Shown: positions 38,501-50,682 of the stretch, piece by piece
How the letters are laid out: every line of letters begins with the position of its first letter
How positions within the stretch are numbered: position 1 is the stretch's first letter
DNA from: Aquilaria yunnanensis
Taxonomy: Eukaryota; Streptophyta; Magnoliopsida; Malvales; Thymelaeaceae
Reading direction: 5' to 3'
DNA: 64,000 nt
Assembly: GCA_039654915.1 (NCBI GenBank)
Contig: CM077594.1
Span: 33,949,001-34,013,000, forward strand
Made by a program: the position numbers and the translations under genes
Notes under the pieces: model-generated
Told to the model about the DNA's origin: nothing
Seen by the model: the letters and a program-made list of their open reading frames with translations, nothing else
Database searches by the model: none

Positions 38501-41170
38501 CACAGTCAATTTTTAATCAACGATAAGAGAATTCCTGTCATAGATGTTTTAAGGAAATCTCCTTAACCTCAAATTTCAATCAATTTTTCAAATTCGGTCA
38601 ATTTTTCTTCAACGATAGGAGAGCTCCTATCGTAGAGGTTCTAAGGAAATCTCCTTAGCCTCAAACACAATCAATTTTTCTTCAATGATAGGAGTGTTCC
38701 TGTCGTAGAGGTTCCAAGGAAATCTCCTTAACCTCAAACTTCAATTAACTTTTCAAACAAAGTCAATTTTCTCGAACGATTGGAGAGTTCCGGTCGTAGA
38801 GGTTCTAAAGAAATCTCCTCAACCTCAAACTTCAATCAGTTTTTGGAACACTGTCAATTTTTCTCCAACGATAAGAGAGTTCCTGTCGTCGAGGTTCTAA
38901 GTAAATCTCCTTAATCTCAAACTTCAATTAATTTTTCAAACACAGTTAATTTTATCCAACGATAAGAGAGTTCCTGTCGTACAGGTTCTAAGGAAATCTC
39001 CTTAACCTCAAACTTCAATTAATTTTTCAAACAGAGTCAATTTTTCTCCAACGATAGGAGAGTTCCTGTCGTAGAGGTTCTAAGGAAATTTCCTTAACCT
39101 CAAACTTCAATCTACTTTTCAAACACAGTCAATTTTCTCAAATGATAAGAGAGTTCCTGTTGTACAGGTTCTAAGGAAATCTCCTTAACCTCAAACTTCA
39201 AACAATTTTTCAAACACAGTCAATTTTTCTTCAACGATAGGAGAGTTCCTGTCCTACAGGTTCTAAGGAAATCTCCTCAACCTCAAACTTCGATCAATTT
39301 TTCAAACACAGTCAATTTTTCTCCAAGGATAGGAGTGTTCCAGTTGTAGAGGTTACAAGGAAATCTCCTTAACCTCAAACTTAATTTAAATTTTCAAACA
39401 CAGTCAATTTTCTGCAACGATAGGAGAGTTCCTGTCGTAGAGGTTCTAAGGAAATCTCCTTAACCTCAAACTTTAATCAATTTTTTAAACACAGTCAATT
39501 TTTCTGCAACGATAGGAGAGTTCCTGTCGCAGAGGTTATAAGAAAATTTCCTTAACCTCAAACTTTAGTCAGTTTTTCAAACACAGTGAATTTTTCTCCA
39601 AGGATAGAAGAGTTCCTGTCGTAGAGGTTATAAAGAAATCTCCTTAACCTCAAACTTCAAACAATTTTTCACACACGGTCAATTTTCTCCAACGATAGGA
39701 GAGTTCGTGTCGTACAGGTTCTAAAGAAATCTCTTTAAGCTCAAACTTCAATCAATTTTTCTCCAACGATAGGAGAGTTCCTGTCGTAGAAGTTATAAGG
39801 AAATCACCTTAACCTTAAACTTCAATCAATTTTTCCAACACTGTTAATTTTCTCTAATGATAGTAGAGTTCCTGTTATAGAGGTTCTAAGGAAATCTCCT
39901 TAATCTGAAACTTTAATCAATTTTTCAAAGGCAGTCAATTTTTTGTAATTAAAGGAGAGTTCCTGTCGGAGAGGTTCTAAGGAAATCTCCTTAACCTCAA
40001 ACTTCAATCAATTTTTCCAACACAGTCAATTTTCTCTAATGATAGGCAAGTTCCTGGCGGAGAGGTTCTAAGTAAATCTCCTTAATCACAAACCTCAATC
40101 AATTTTTGAAACACAGTCAATTTTTTCGCAACAATAGGACAGTTCCTATTGTACAGGTTCTAAGGAAATCTCCTTAATCTCAAACTTGAATAAATTTTTC
40201 AAACACGGTCAATTTTTCTCCAACGATAGAAGAGTTCCTGTCGTACAGGTTATAAGGAAATCTCCTTAACTTCCAACTTCAATGAATTTTTCAAACAAAG
40301 TCAATTTTCTCCAACAATCGGAGAGTTCCTGTCGTACAGGTTCTAAGGAAATCTCCTTAACCTCAAATTTCAATCAATTTTTCAAACACAGTTAACGATA
40401 GGAGAGTTCCTGTCGTAGAGGTTATAAGGAAATCTTCTTAACCTCAAACTTTAATCAATTTTTCAAACACAGTCAATTTTTTCCAACGATTGGAGAATTC
40501 CTGTCGTAGAGGTTCTAAGGAAATCTCCTGAACCTTAAACTTTAATCAATTTTTCAAACACTGTCAATTTTTAATCAACGATAGAAGAGTACCATTCATA
40601 GAGGCTCTAAGGAAATCTCCTTAACCTCAAACTTTAATCAATTTTTCAAATACAGTCAATTTTTCATTAACAATAGGAGAGTTCCTATCGTATAGGTTCT
40701 AAGGAAATCTCCTTAACCTCAAACTCAATCAATTTTCCAAACAAAGTCAATGTCTCGAACGGTAGGAGAGTTCTTGTCCTAGAGGTTCCTAGGAAATCTC
40801 CTCAACCTCAAACTTGAATCAATTTTTTAAACAAATTTAATTTTCTCAAACGATAGGAGAGTTCCTGTCGTAGAGGTTCTAAAGAAATCTCCTTAGCCTC
40901 AAACCTTAATCAATTTTTCAAACACAGTCAATTTTCTCTACCGATAGGAGAGTTCCTATCGTAGTGGTTTGAAGGAAATCTCCTTAACCTCAAATCTTAA
41001 TCAATTTTTCAAACACAGTCAATTTTCTCAAATAATAGGAGAGTTCCTGTCGTAGTGGTTCTAAGGAAATCTCCTTAACCTCAAACTTCAATCAATTTTT
41101 CAAACAAAGTCAATTTTTCTTCAATGATAGGAGAGTTCCTGTCGTAGAGGTTCTAAGGAAATCTCTTTAA

Positions 41171-41534
41171 CCTCAACCCTCAATCAATTTATCAAACACA
41201 GTCAATTTTCGCTAACGATGGAAGAGTTCCTGTCGTAGAGGTTTGAAGGAAATCTCGTTAACCTTAAACCTCAATCAATTTTTCAAACACAGTCAATTTT
41301 CTCGGACAATAGAAGAGTTCCTGTCGTAGAGGTTTTAAGGAAATCTCTTTAACCTCAACCCTCAATCAATTTATCAAACACAGTCAATTTTCTCTAACGA
41401 TGGAAGAGTTCCTGTCGTAGAGGTTTGAAGGAAATCTCGTTAACCTTAAACCTCAATCAATTTTTCAAACACAGTCAATTTTCTCGGACAATAGGAGAGT
41501 TCCTGTCGTACAGGTTCTAAGGAAATCTCCTTAA
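41171..41534. repeat. 182-bp dimer duplication
   Basis: Two monomers starting CCTCAACCCTCAATCAATTT are repeated at a spacing of 182 bp (41171 and 41353). I see only a few differences, such as CGCTAACG versus CTCTAACG and ATAGAAG versus ATAGGAG. Confidence 0.9.
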
Positions 41535-41992
41535 CCTTAAACTTCAATCAATTTTTCAAACACGGTCAATTTTTCTTCAACGATAGGAGTGTTCCTGTCG
41601 TACATGTTCTAAGGAAATCTCTTTAACCTCAAACGTCAATCAATTTTTTAAACTCAGTCAATTTTCTCCAACGATCGGAGGGTTCTTGTCGTACAGGTTT
41701 CAAGGAAATCTCCTTAACCTCAAACTTCAATCAATTTTTCAAACACAGTTAACTTTTCTTCAACGGTAATAGAGTTCCTGTCGTAGACGATATAAGAAAA
41801 TATCTTTAACCTCAAACTTCAATTAATTTTTCAAACACAGTCAATTTTCTCTAACGATAGGAGAGTTCCTGTCGAAGAGGTTGTAAGGAAATCTCCTTAA
41901 CCTTAAACTTCAATCAATTTTTCAAATACAGTCAATTTTTCTTCAACGATAGGAGAGTTCCTGTCGTAGAGTTTCTAAGGAAATCTCCTTAA

Positions 41993-42065
41993 CCTCAAAC
42001 TCAATCAATTTTTCTTTAATGATAGGAGAGTTCCTATCGTAGAGGTTTTAAGGAAATCTCCTTAA
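41993..42065 (+). repeat. Exemplar short monomer, 73 bp (internal 18-bp deletion)
   Basis: The monomer passes straight from the first T tract to TTTAATGATAGG, lacking the CAAACACAGT spacer and one of the two T tracts. This is the product expected from an 18-bp deletion between the two TCAATTTTTC direct repeats, plus one base lost in AAACTCAATC. The same form recurs in every part of the window, for example near 2192, 3680, 13800, 26496, 31241, 33764 and 56800. Confidence 0.85.
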
Positions 42066-42230
42066 CCTCAAACTTCAATCAATTTTGCTTCAATGATAGG
42101 AGAGTTCCTGTCGTAGAGGTTCTAAGGAAATCTCTTTAACCTCAAACTTCAATTAATTGTTCAAACAAAGTCAATTTTCTCGAACGATAGGAGAGTTCCT
42201 GTCGTAAAGGTTCTAAGGAAATCTCCTTAA

Positions 42231-42303
42231 CCTCAAACTTCAATTGATTTTTCAAACACAGTCAATTTTTCCTGTCGTAGAGGTTCTAAGGAAATCTCCT
42301 AAA
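42231..42303 (+). repeat. Exemplar 73-bp monomer lacking the left arm of dyad 1
   Basis: The second T tract joins directly to CCTGTCGTAGAGG, so 19 bp containing CTTCAACGATAGGAGAGTT are missing and dyad 1 cannot form. The form is tied to the variant word CAATTGATTTTTC. It occurs twice in each HOR-A copy (near 2350 and 3245; 6265 and 7155; 9905 and 10800) and again near 43555, which marks the 42-44 kb region as a relative of HOR-A. Confidence 0.85.
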
Positions 42304-43829
42304 CCTCAAACTTCAATTAATTTTTCAAACAAAGTCAATTTTCTCGAACAATAGGAGAGTTCCTGTCGTAGAGGTTCTAAGGAAATCTCCTTAACCTCAG
42401 ATCTCAATGAATTTTTCAAAGACAGTCAATTTTCTCCAACGATAGGAGAGTTCCTGTCATAGAGGTTCTAAGAATCTCTCCTTAACCTTAAACTTCAATT
42501 CATTTTTCAAACAAAGTCAATTTTTCTTCAACGATATGAGAGTTCCTGTCCTAGAGCTTCTAAGGAAATCTCCTTAACCTCAAAGTTGAATCAATTTTTC
42601 AAACAAAGTTAATTTTCTCGAATGATAGGAGAGTTCCTGTGATAGAGGTTCTTAGGAAATCTCCTTAACCTCAAACCTCAATCAATTTTTCAAACAATGT
42701 CAATTTGCTCTAACGATATTAGAGTGCCTGTCATAGAGGTTTGAAGGAAATCTCCTTAACATCAAACCTCAGTCAATTTTTCAGACACAGTCAATTCTCT
42801 CGAACAATAGAAGAGTTCCTGTCGTACAGATGCTAAGGAAATCTCCTTAACATTAAACTTCAATCAATTTTTCAAACACAGTCAATTTTTCTCCAACGAT
42901 AGGAGTGTTCCTGTCGTACATGTTTTAAGGAAATCTCCTTAACCTCAAACTTGAATCAATTTTTCAAACACAGTTAACTTTTGTTCAACGGTAATGGAGT
43001 TCCTGTCGTTGAGGATATAAGAAAATATCCTTAACCTCAAACTTCAATTAATTTTTCAACCACAGTCAATTTTTTTTAACGATAGGAGAGTTATGTCATA
43101 GAGGTTTTAAAGAAATCTTCTGAATCTCAAACTTAAATCAATTTTTCAAACACAGTAAATTTTTAATCAACGATAGGAGAGTTCCTGTCGAAGAGGTTCT
43201 AAAGAAATCTCCTTAACCTCAAACTTAAATTAAATTTTCAAATACAGTAAATTTTTCTTCAACGATAGGAGAGTTCCTGTCGTAGAGGTTCTAAGGAAAT
43301 CTCCTTAACCTCAAAGTCAATCAATTTTTCTTCAATGATAGGAGAGTTCCTGTCGTAGAGGTTTTAAGGAAATCTCCTTAACCGCAAACTTCAATTAATT
43401 TTTCTGCAATTATAGGAGAGTTCCTGTCGTAAAGGTTCTAAGGAAATCTCCTTAACTTCAAACTTCAATTAATTTTTCAAACAAAGTCAATTTTCTCAAA
43501 CGATAGGAGAGTTCCTGTCGTAGAGGTTCTAAGGAAATCTCCTTAACCTAAAACTTCAATTGATTTTTCAAACGCAGTCAATTTTTCCTGTCGTAGAGGT
43601 TCTATGGAAATCTCCTTAACCTCAAACTTCAATTAATTTTTCAAACAAAGTCAATTTTCTCGAACGATAGGAGAGTTCCTGTCATAGAGGTTCTAAGGAA
43701 ATGTCCTGAACCTCAAATCTCAATGAATTTTTCAAACACAGTCAATTTTCTCCAACGATAGGAAAGTTCCTGTCATAGAGGTTCTAAGAATCTCTCCTTA
43801 ACCTCAAACTTCAACTGATTTTTCAGACA

Positions 43830-45690
43830 CAGTCAATTTTTCTTCAACGATAAGAGAGTTACTGTCGTAGAGGTTCTAAGGAAATCACCTTAACCTCAAA
43901 CTTCCATTAATTTTCCAAACCCAGTCAATTTTTCTCCAACGATAGGAGAGTTCCTGTCGTAGAGGTTCTAAGGAAATCTCATTAACCTCAAACTTCAAAC
44001 AATTTTTCAAACACAGTCAATTTTTCTTCAACGATAGGAGAGTTCCTGTCGTAGAGGTTCTAAGGAAATCTCCTCATCGTCAAACTTCAATCAATTTTTC
44101 AATCACAGTCAATTTTCTCCAACGATAGGAGAGTTCTTGTCGTACAGGTTCTAAGGAAATCTCCTGAACCTCAAACCTTAATCAATGTTTCAAACATAGT
44201 TAATTTTTCTTTAACGAGAGGAGAGTTCATGTCGTACAGGTTATAAGGAAATCTCCTCAACCTCAAACTTTAATTAATTTTTCAAACACAGTGAATTTTT
44301 CTTCGACGATAGGAGAGTTCCTATCATAGAGGTTCTAAGGAAATCTCCTGAACCTCAAACTTCAATCAATTTTTCAAACATAGTCAACTTTTAATCAATG
44401 ATAGGAGAGTTCCTGTCATAGAGGTTCTAAGGAAATCTCCTTAACCTCAAACTTCAATCAATTTTTGAAACACAGTCAATTTTCTCCAACGATATGAGAG
44501 TTCCTGTCATAGAGGTTCTAAGGAAATCTCCTTAACCTCAAATTTCAATCAATTTTTTAGACAAAGTCAATTTTTCTTCAACAATAGGAGAGTTCCTGTC
44601 GTGGAGGTTATAAGGAAATCACCTTAACATGAAACGTTAATCAATTTTTCAAACACAGACAATTTTTTTTAATGATAGGAGAGTTCATGTCATAGAGGTT
44701 CTTAGGAAATCTCCTGAATCTCAAACTTCAATCAATTTTTCAACTGCAGTCAACGATAGGAGAGTTCCTGTCGTAGAGGTTATAAGCAAATCTCCTTAAC
44801 CTCAAACTTCAATCGAGTTTTTCAACACAGCCAGTTTTCTCTAACGATAGGAGAGTTCCTATCGTAGAGGTTCTAAGCAAATCTCCTTAACCACAAACTT
44901 CATTCAATTTTTGAAACACAGTCAATTTTTCTGCAACAATAGGAGAGTTCCTATCGTACAGATTCTAAGGAAATCTCCTTATTCTGAAACTTCATTCAAT
45001 TTTTCAAATACAGTCAATTTTCTCTAACGATAGGAGAGTTCATGTCGTATAGGTTCTAAGGAAATCTCCTTAACCCCAAACTTCAATCAATTTTTCAAAC
45101 ACAGTCAATTTTTCTCCAACGATAAGAGAGTTCCTGTCGTACAGGTTCTAAGGAAATCTCCTTAACTTCAAACTTCAATTAATTTTTCAAACACAGTCAA
45201 TTTTCTCCAACGATCAGAGAGTTCCTGTCCTACAGGTTCTAAGGAAATCTCCTTAACCTCAAATTTCAATCAATTTTTCAAACACAGTCAACAATAGGAG
45301 AGTTCCTGTCGTAGAGGTTATAAGAAAATCTCCTTAACCTGAAGCTTCATTCAATTTTTCAAACACAGTCAATTTTCTCCAACGATTGGAGAGCTCCTGT
45401 CGTAGAGGTTCTAAGAAAATCTCCTGAACCTTAAACTTCAAACAATTTTTCAAACACAGTTAATTTCTAATCAACAATAGAAGAGTACCTATCATAGAGG
45501 TTCTAAGGAAATCTCCTTAACCTCAAACTTTAATCAATTTTTCAAATACAGTCAATTTTTCTTCAACAATAGGAGAGTTCCTATTGTAGAGGTTCGAAGG
45601 AAATCTCCTTAACCTCAAACTCAATCAATTTTTCTTCAATGATAGGAGAGTTCCTGTTGTAGAGGTTCTAAGGAAATCTCTTTAATCTCA
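43830..45690. repeat. Segment paralogous to 12.0-13.8 kb
   Basis: Shared unusual monomers in the same order: the CTTCCATT monomer (12098 and 43901), the trimmed GCAGTCAACGATAGG monomer (12931 and 44749), and the AGAAGAGTAC monomer (13661 and 45479). The last two give an identical offset of 31818 bp; the first gives 31803. Confidence 0.78.
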
Positions 45691-46840
45691 AACTTGAATC
45701 AATTTTTCAAACAAAGTGAATTTTCTCGAACGATAAGAGAGTTCCGGTCGTACAGGTTCTAAGGAAATCTCCTTAACCTCAAACTTTATTCAATTTTTCA
45801 AACAAAGTCAATTTTTCTTCAACGATAGTAGAGTTCCTGTCGTAGAGGTTCTAAGAAAATCACCTTAACCTCAAACTTTAATCAATTTTTCAAACACAAT
45901 CAATTTTCTCTAACGATAGGAGAGTTCCTCTCATAGAGGTTTGAAGGATATCTCCTTAGCCACAAACCTCAATCAATTTTTCAAACATAGTCAATTTTCT
46001 CGAACAATAGAAGAGTTCCTGTCCTAGAGGTTCTAAGGAAATCTCCTTAACCTCAAACTTTAATCAATTTTGCAAACACATTCAATTTTCTCTATCAATA
46101 GGAGAGTTCCTGTTGTAAAGGTTCTAAGGAAATCTCCTTAACCTCAAACTTGAATCAGTTTTTGGAACACAGTCAATTTTCTCCGACGATAGGAGAGTTC
46201 CTATCGTTGAGGTTCTAAGGAAATCTCCTGAACCTCAAACTTCAATCAATTTTTCAAACGAAGTCAATTTTCTCGAACGATAGAAGAGTTCCTGTCGTAC
46301 AGGTTCTAAGGAAATCTCCTTAACCTCAAACTTGAATCAATTTTTCAAACAAAGTGAATTTTCTCGAACGATAGGAGAGTTCTTGTCGTACAGGTTCTAA
46401 GGAAATCTACCTAACCTCAAACTTTAATCAATTTTTCAAATAGAGTCAATTTTTCTTCAACGATAGGGTAGTTCCTGTCGTAGAGGTTCTAAGAAAATCA
46501 CCTTAACCTCAAACTTCAATCAAATTTTCAAACACAATCAATTTTCTCTAACGATAGGAGAGTTCCTCTCGTAGAGGTTTGAAGGATATCTCCTTAGCCT
46601 TAAACCTCAATCAATTTGTCAAACATAGTCAATTTTCTCGAACAATAGGAGAGTTCCTGTCCTAGAGGTTCTAAGGAAATCTCCTTAACCGCACACTTTA
46701 ATTAATTTTACAAACACATTCAATTTTCTCTAACAATAGGAGAGTTCCTGTTGTAGAGGTTCTAAGGAAATCTCCTTAACCTCAAACTTCAATCAGTTTT
46801 TGAAACACAGTCAATTTTCTCCAACGATAGGAGAGTTCCT
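45690..46840. repeat. 638-bp tandem duplication (seven monomers)
   Basis: Two markers repeat at exactly 638 bp: TTGAAGGATATCTCCTTAGC (45941 and 46579) and AATCAGTTTTTG-type (46153 and 46791). The block begins with a CTTGAATC, AAAGTGAATT, GAACGATAAGAGAG monomer that recurs near 46327 and again near 54363. Confidence 0.85.
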
Positions 46841-49432
46841 ATCGTACAGGTTCTAAGGAAATCTCCTGAAACTCAAACTTTAATCAATTTTCAAACACAG
46901 TCAATTATTCTTCAACCATAGGAGAGTTCCTGTCGTAGAGGTTGTAAGGAAATCTCCTTAACCACAAACTTCAATCAATTTTTCTTCAATGATAGGAGAG
47001 TTCCTGTCATAGAGGTTCTAAAGAAATCTCCTTAACCTCAAACTTCAATTAATTTTTCAGACAAAGTCAATTTGCTCGAACGAGGGGAGAGTTCTGTCGT
47101 AGAGGTTTTAAGGAATTCTACTTACCCAACAACTTCAATCAATTTTTCAAACACAGTCAATTTTCTCTAACGATAGGAGAGTTCCTATCATAGAGGTTCA
47201 AAGAATCCCTCCTTAACCTCAAACATCAATCAATTTTTTAAACACAATCAATTTTTCTTCAACGATAGGAGAGTTCCTGTTGTAGAGGTTCTAAGGAAAT
47301 CTCCTTAACCTCAAACCTTAATCAATTTTTCAAACAAAGTCAAATTTCTCGAACGATAGGAGAGTTCCTGTCACAGAGGTTCTAAGCAAATCTCCTTAAC
47401 CTCACACCTAAATCAATTTTTCAAATATAGTCAATTTTTCTTCAACAATAGGAGAGTTCCTGTCGTAGAGGTTCTAAGGAAATCTCCTTAACCTTAAACT
47501 CAATCAGTTTTTCTTTAATGATAGGAGAGTTCCTGTCGTAGAGGTTCTAAGGAAATCTCCCTAACCTCAAACTTCAACCAATTTTTCTTCAATGATAGGA
47601 GAGTTCCTGTCGTACAGGTTCTAAGGAAATCTTTTTAATCTCGAACTTTATTCAATTTTCCAAACACATTCAATTTTCTCCAACGATAGGAGAGTTCCTG
47701 TCATAGAGGTTCTAAGGAAATCTCCTGAGCCTCAACCATCAATCAATTTTCCAAACAGAGTGAATTTTTAATCAACGATAAGAGAGTTCCTGTCGTATAG
47801 GTTCTAAGGAAATCTCTTTAACTTCAAATTTCAATCAATTTTTCAAATACAGTCAATTTTTATTCAACGATAGGAGAGGTCCTATCGTAGAGGTTCTAAG
47901 GAAATCCCTTTAACCTCAAACACAAACAATTTTTTTTCAATGATAGGAGTGTTCCGGTCGTTGAGTTTCTATAGAAATCTCCTCAACCTCAAACTTCAAT
48001 CAGTTTTTGAAACAAATTCAATTTTTCTCTAATGATAGGAGCCTTCTTGTCGTAGAGGTTATAAGGAAATCACCTTAACCTCAATCTTCAATTAATTTTT
48101 CAAACACAGTTAATTTTCTCCAACGATAAGAGAGTTCCTGTCGTACAGGTTCTAAGGAAATCTCCTTAACCTCAAGCTTCAATCAATTTTTCAAACACAG
48201 TCAATTTTTGTGCAATGATAGCAGAGTTCCTGTCGTAGAGGTTATAATGAAATCACCTTAACCTCAATCTTAAATGAATTTTTCAAACATAGTGAATTTT
48301 TCTCCAACGATAGGAGAGTTCCTGTCGTAGAGGTTGTAAGAAAATCACCTTAACCTCATACTTCAATCAATTTTTCAAACACAGTCCATTTTCTCCAACG
48401 ATAGGAGAGTTCCTCTCGTAGAGGTTCTAAGGAAATCTCCTTAACCTCACACTTCAAACAATTTTTCAAACACGGTCAATTTTTCTTCAATGATAGGAAA
48501 CTTCCTGTCGTAGAGTTTCTAAGGAAATCTCCTTAACCTCAAACTTTAATCAATTTTTCAATCACAATCAACTGTCTCCAATGATAGGAGAGTTCATATC
48601 ATACAGGTTCTAAGGAAATCTCCTAAACCTTAAACTTTAATCAAATTTTCAAACACAGTCAATTTTTCTGGAACGATAGGAGAGTACCTGTCGTTGAGGT
48701 TATAAGGATATCTCTTCAACCTTAAACTTTAATCAATTTTTCAAACACAGTGAATTTTTCTCCAACGATAGGACAGTTCTTGTCATAGAGGTTTTAAGGA
48801 AATCTCCTGAACCTCAAACTTCAATCAATTTCTCAAACAGAGTCAATTTTTAATCAACGATAGAAGAGTTCCTGTCGTAGAGGTTCTAAGGAAATCTGCT
48901 TAACCTCACACTTCAATTAATTTTTCAAACACAGTCAATTTTCTCCAACTATAGGAGTGTTCCTGTCGTACAGGTTCTAAGGAAATCTCCTTAAACTCAA
49001 ACTTCAATTAATTTTTCAAACAAAGTCTATTTTTCTTCAACGATAGGAGAGTTCCTGTCGTAGAGGTTATAAGGAAATCACCTGAATCTCAAACAAAGTC
49101 AATTATCTCTAACGATAGGAGAGTTCCTGTCATAGAGGTTCTAAGGAAATCTCCTGAATCTCAAACTTCAATCAATTTTTCAAACGCAGTCATTTTTTTG
49201 GAATGATAGGAGAGTTCCTCTCGTAGAGGTTCTAAGGAAATCTTCTTAACCTCAAACTTCAATCAATTTTTCCAACACAGTCAATTTTCTCTAACGATAG
49301 GAGAGTTCCTGTCATAGAGGTTCTAAGCAAATCTCCTTAACCACAAACCTCAATCAATTTTTCCAACACAGTCAATTTTTCTCCAACGATAGTAGTGTTC
49401 CTATCCTACAAGTTCTAAGGAAATCTCCCTAA
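46840..49432. repeat. Diverged satellite monomers up to the LTR
   Basis: Mixed monomers. A trimmed monomer near 49081-49110 (CACCTGAATCTCAAACAAAG joined to TCAATTATC) is shared with 54811. From about 48712 to the insertion the sequence pairs with 54440-55165 at a constant offset of 5728 bp. Confidence 0.85.
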
Positions 49433-49437
49433 CCTCA
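49433..49437. repeat. Left target-site duplication (CCTCA)
   Basis: CCTCA immediately precedes the element's TG terminus and is repeated directly after its CA terminus. In the uninterrupted paralogue at 55161 the same bases occur once. Confidence 0.93.
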
Positions 49438-49460
49438 TGTTAGTATTGTGCCCAAAAAGC

Positions 49461-49477
49461 CAATCATGAGATGATTG
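49461..49477. other. Hairpin near the LTR 5' end
   Basis: CAATCAT-GAG-ATGATTG is a perfect 7-bp inverted repeat with a 3-nt loop, 24 bp inside the element. Function unknown. Confidence 0.7.
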
Positions 49478-50260
49478 TATTTTTACACATTGAGTCATGA
49501 TATTTTATTGAGGCATTAATCCAGCAATTATGTTTGTTGTTTTGTTTCTACGTAACATAATAAACATAATTGTAACCCTAGAATAATGATATTCTTAAAC
49601 GTCCCTAGTCTAGTATTATTGTGGAGCGGGTTGCAATAATACATAATGACTAGCATTTGTGGAGACTAATATGAGATATGTAGTCTACATATGGGTACAA
49701 GTTGGAGAACTTGTGTACTGGACCGACCCACCATGAGAACACTTCATGGATCGTTATATGAGTGTCATAAGTGATTCTCATAGTGATCATGGTATATGTA
49801 GTCCTTCGACCTAAGATCATCAAGGTTCCCTACATGTGAGTCACATACTTTGATACTTTCCTTTGTTGCTCGTAACTGAGTGAACTTGAAGGAGGTCATT
49901 GGGTATGTCACATATCATGCGGAGGGATTTGTATGATCAAGATGGGATTTGTTCCTCCTATGTAACGGGAGTGATATCTTTGGGCCCCTTGATAGAGTGA
50001 GACTTAGAAAATGCATGGCCATGCTCCGATGAGTTGATATATGATATCAATGTCGTCAGTTTAATTTGGTCTACTTGGTAATCAAGAAACCAAAGATTGG
50101 GCTATACGAGAGTGACACATTCCATGTCTTGTGCTTAGTCTTGATATCTTGGACAAAGGGACAATGGCATATATCGGTGATGATCATAAAGGTTTAGTCG
50201 ATTCATCGACAATCTTGTCACTTGGGTAGCAATGATGTGTTGCTAGACACCGCTCATTGC

Positions 50261-50272
50261 TTATGATCATAA
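50261..50272. other. 12-bp palindrome in the LTR U3 region
   Basis: TTATGATCATAA is self-complementary, and most of it (TTATGATCAT) is repeated from 50280. Paired sites of this kind in U3 can bind regulators, but no factor is indicated here. Confidence 0.6.
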
Positions 50273-50492
50273 ATGTGATTTATGATCATTGCCAACATGG
50301 CAAGAGCCTATTGGGTCGCACACATAGAGCTATTTGGATCATTAGAGTGCATGGGCTAATTATTTGGGTTATGGTTTCACTTTAATTTCGTATTAATAAT
50401 GGGCCAAGGAGTTGAGCCATTATTAAGCCCGAAATTAAATCCTAATTGGATTAGGGCTTTGAAACCCATTAGGCCTGGAAGTTGAGTCTCAC

Positions 50493-50500
50493 TATAAATA
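50493..50500 (+). promoter_or_regulatory. TATA box of the LTR promoter, inside an inverted repeat
   Basis: TATAAATA is the best TATA match in the element. It is enclosed by a perfect 7-bp inverted repeat, TCTCACT (50487-50493) and AGTGAGA (50510-50516), overlapping by one base at its left edge. About 350 bp of LTR follow, a reasonable size for R plus U5. That this promoter is still active is not shown. Confidence 0.65.
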
Positions 50501-50682
50501 CAACTTTTAAGTGAGAAATTCGTAGGTCTCCTTGCCCTAGCCTCCCAAAAGGACAACCGCACTCTTCTCTTGCAATTCCTTGGAGGACGCAAGCTAGCAC
50601 TGCGAGCGCAAGAGAAACGCATCTGCCGGGACGTGGTGGAAGCGTGGTGATCCCGAGAGGCTCGTGTGGATACCATAGAGAG

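Larger units (their letters stand above)
38500..43830. repeat. Old relative of the HOR-A unit
   Basis: Diagnostic HOR-A variants appear in HOR-A order: the ACACAATC short monomer with GGAGTGTTCC (38661), the TTGTAATTAAAGGAGAG monomer with GTCGGAGAGG (39951, HOR-A 9229), the TACATGTT monomer (near 41600 and 42915), and the 73-bp CAATTGATT forms (42231, 43555). Substitutions and monomer gains separate it from the young copies. Its 38.66-40.7 kb part is also paired with 52.4-54.3 kb. Confidence 0.75.
1..49437. repeat. Satellite array, left block (91-92 bp monomer)
   Basis: Head-to-tail copies of one monomer run without a break to the LTR insertion. In + strand order the monomer reads: a CCTCAAACTTCAATCAA segment, a T tract, CAAACACAGTCAA, a second T tract, CTCCAACGATAGGAGAG, TTCCTGTCGTAGAGGTTC and TAAGGAAATCTCCTTAA. 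Length is 92 bp with five Ts in the second tract and 91 with four. The two tracts sit in the repeated word TCAATTTTTC. Short (73 bp) and otherwise trimmed forms are interspersed. All copies face the same way. No stretch over 300 bp in this block is free of the monomer. Stop codons recur in every frame and neither 91 nor 92 is a multiple of three, so coding use is excluded. I do not recognise the family by name; a plant heterochromatin or centromere satellite is an inference. Confidence 0.97.

Noticed and set aside
1..49437. CRISPR-like regular repeats
   Set aside because: The whole 91-92 bp unit is repeated and variable throughout. There are no constant repeats separating unique spacers and no cas genes.
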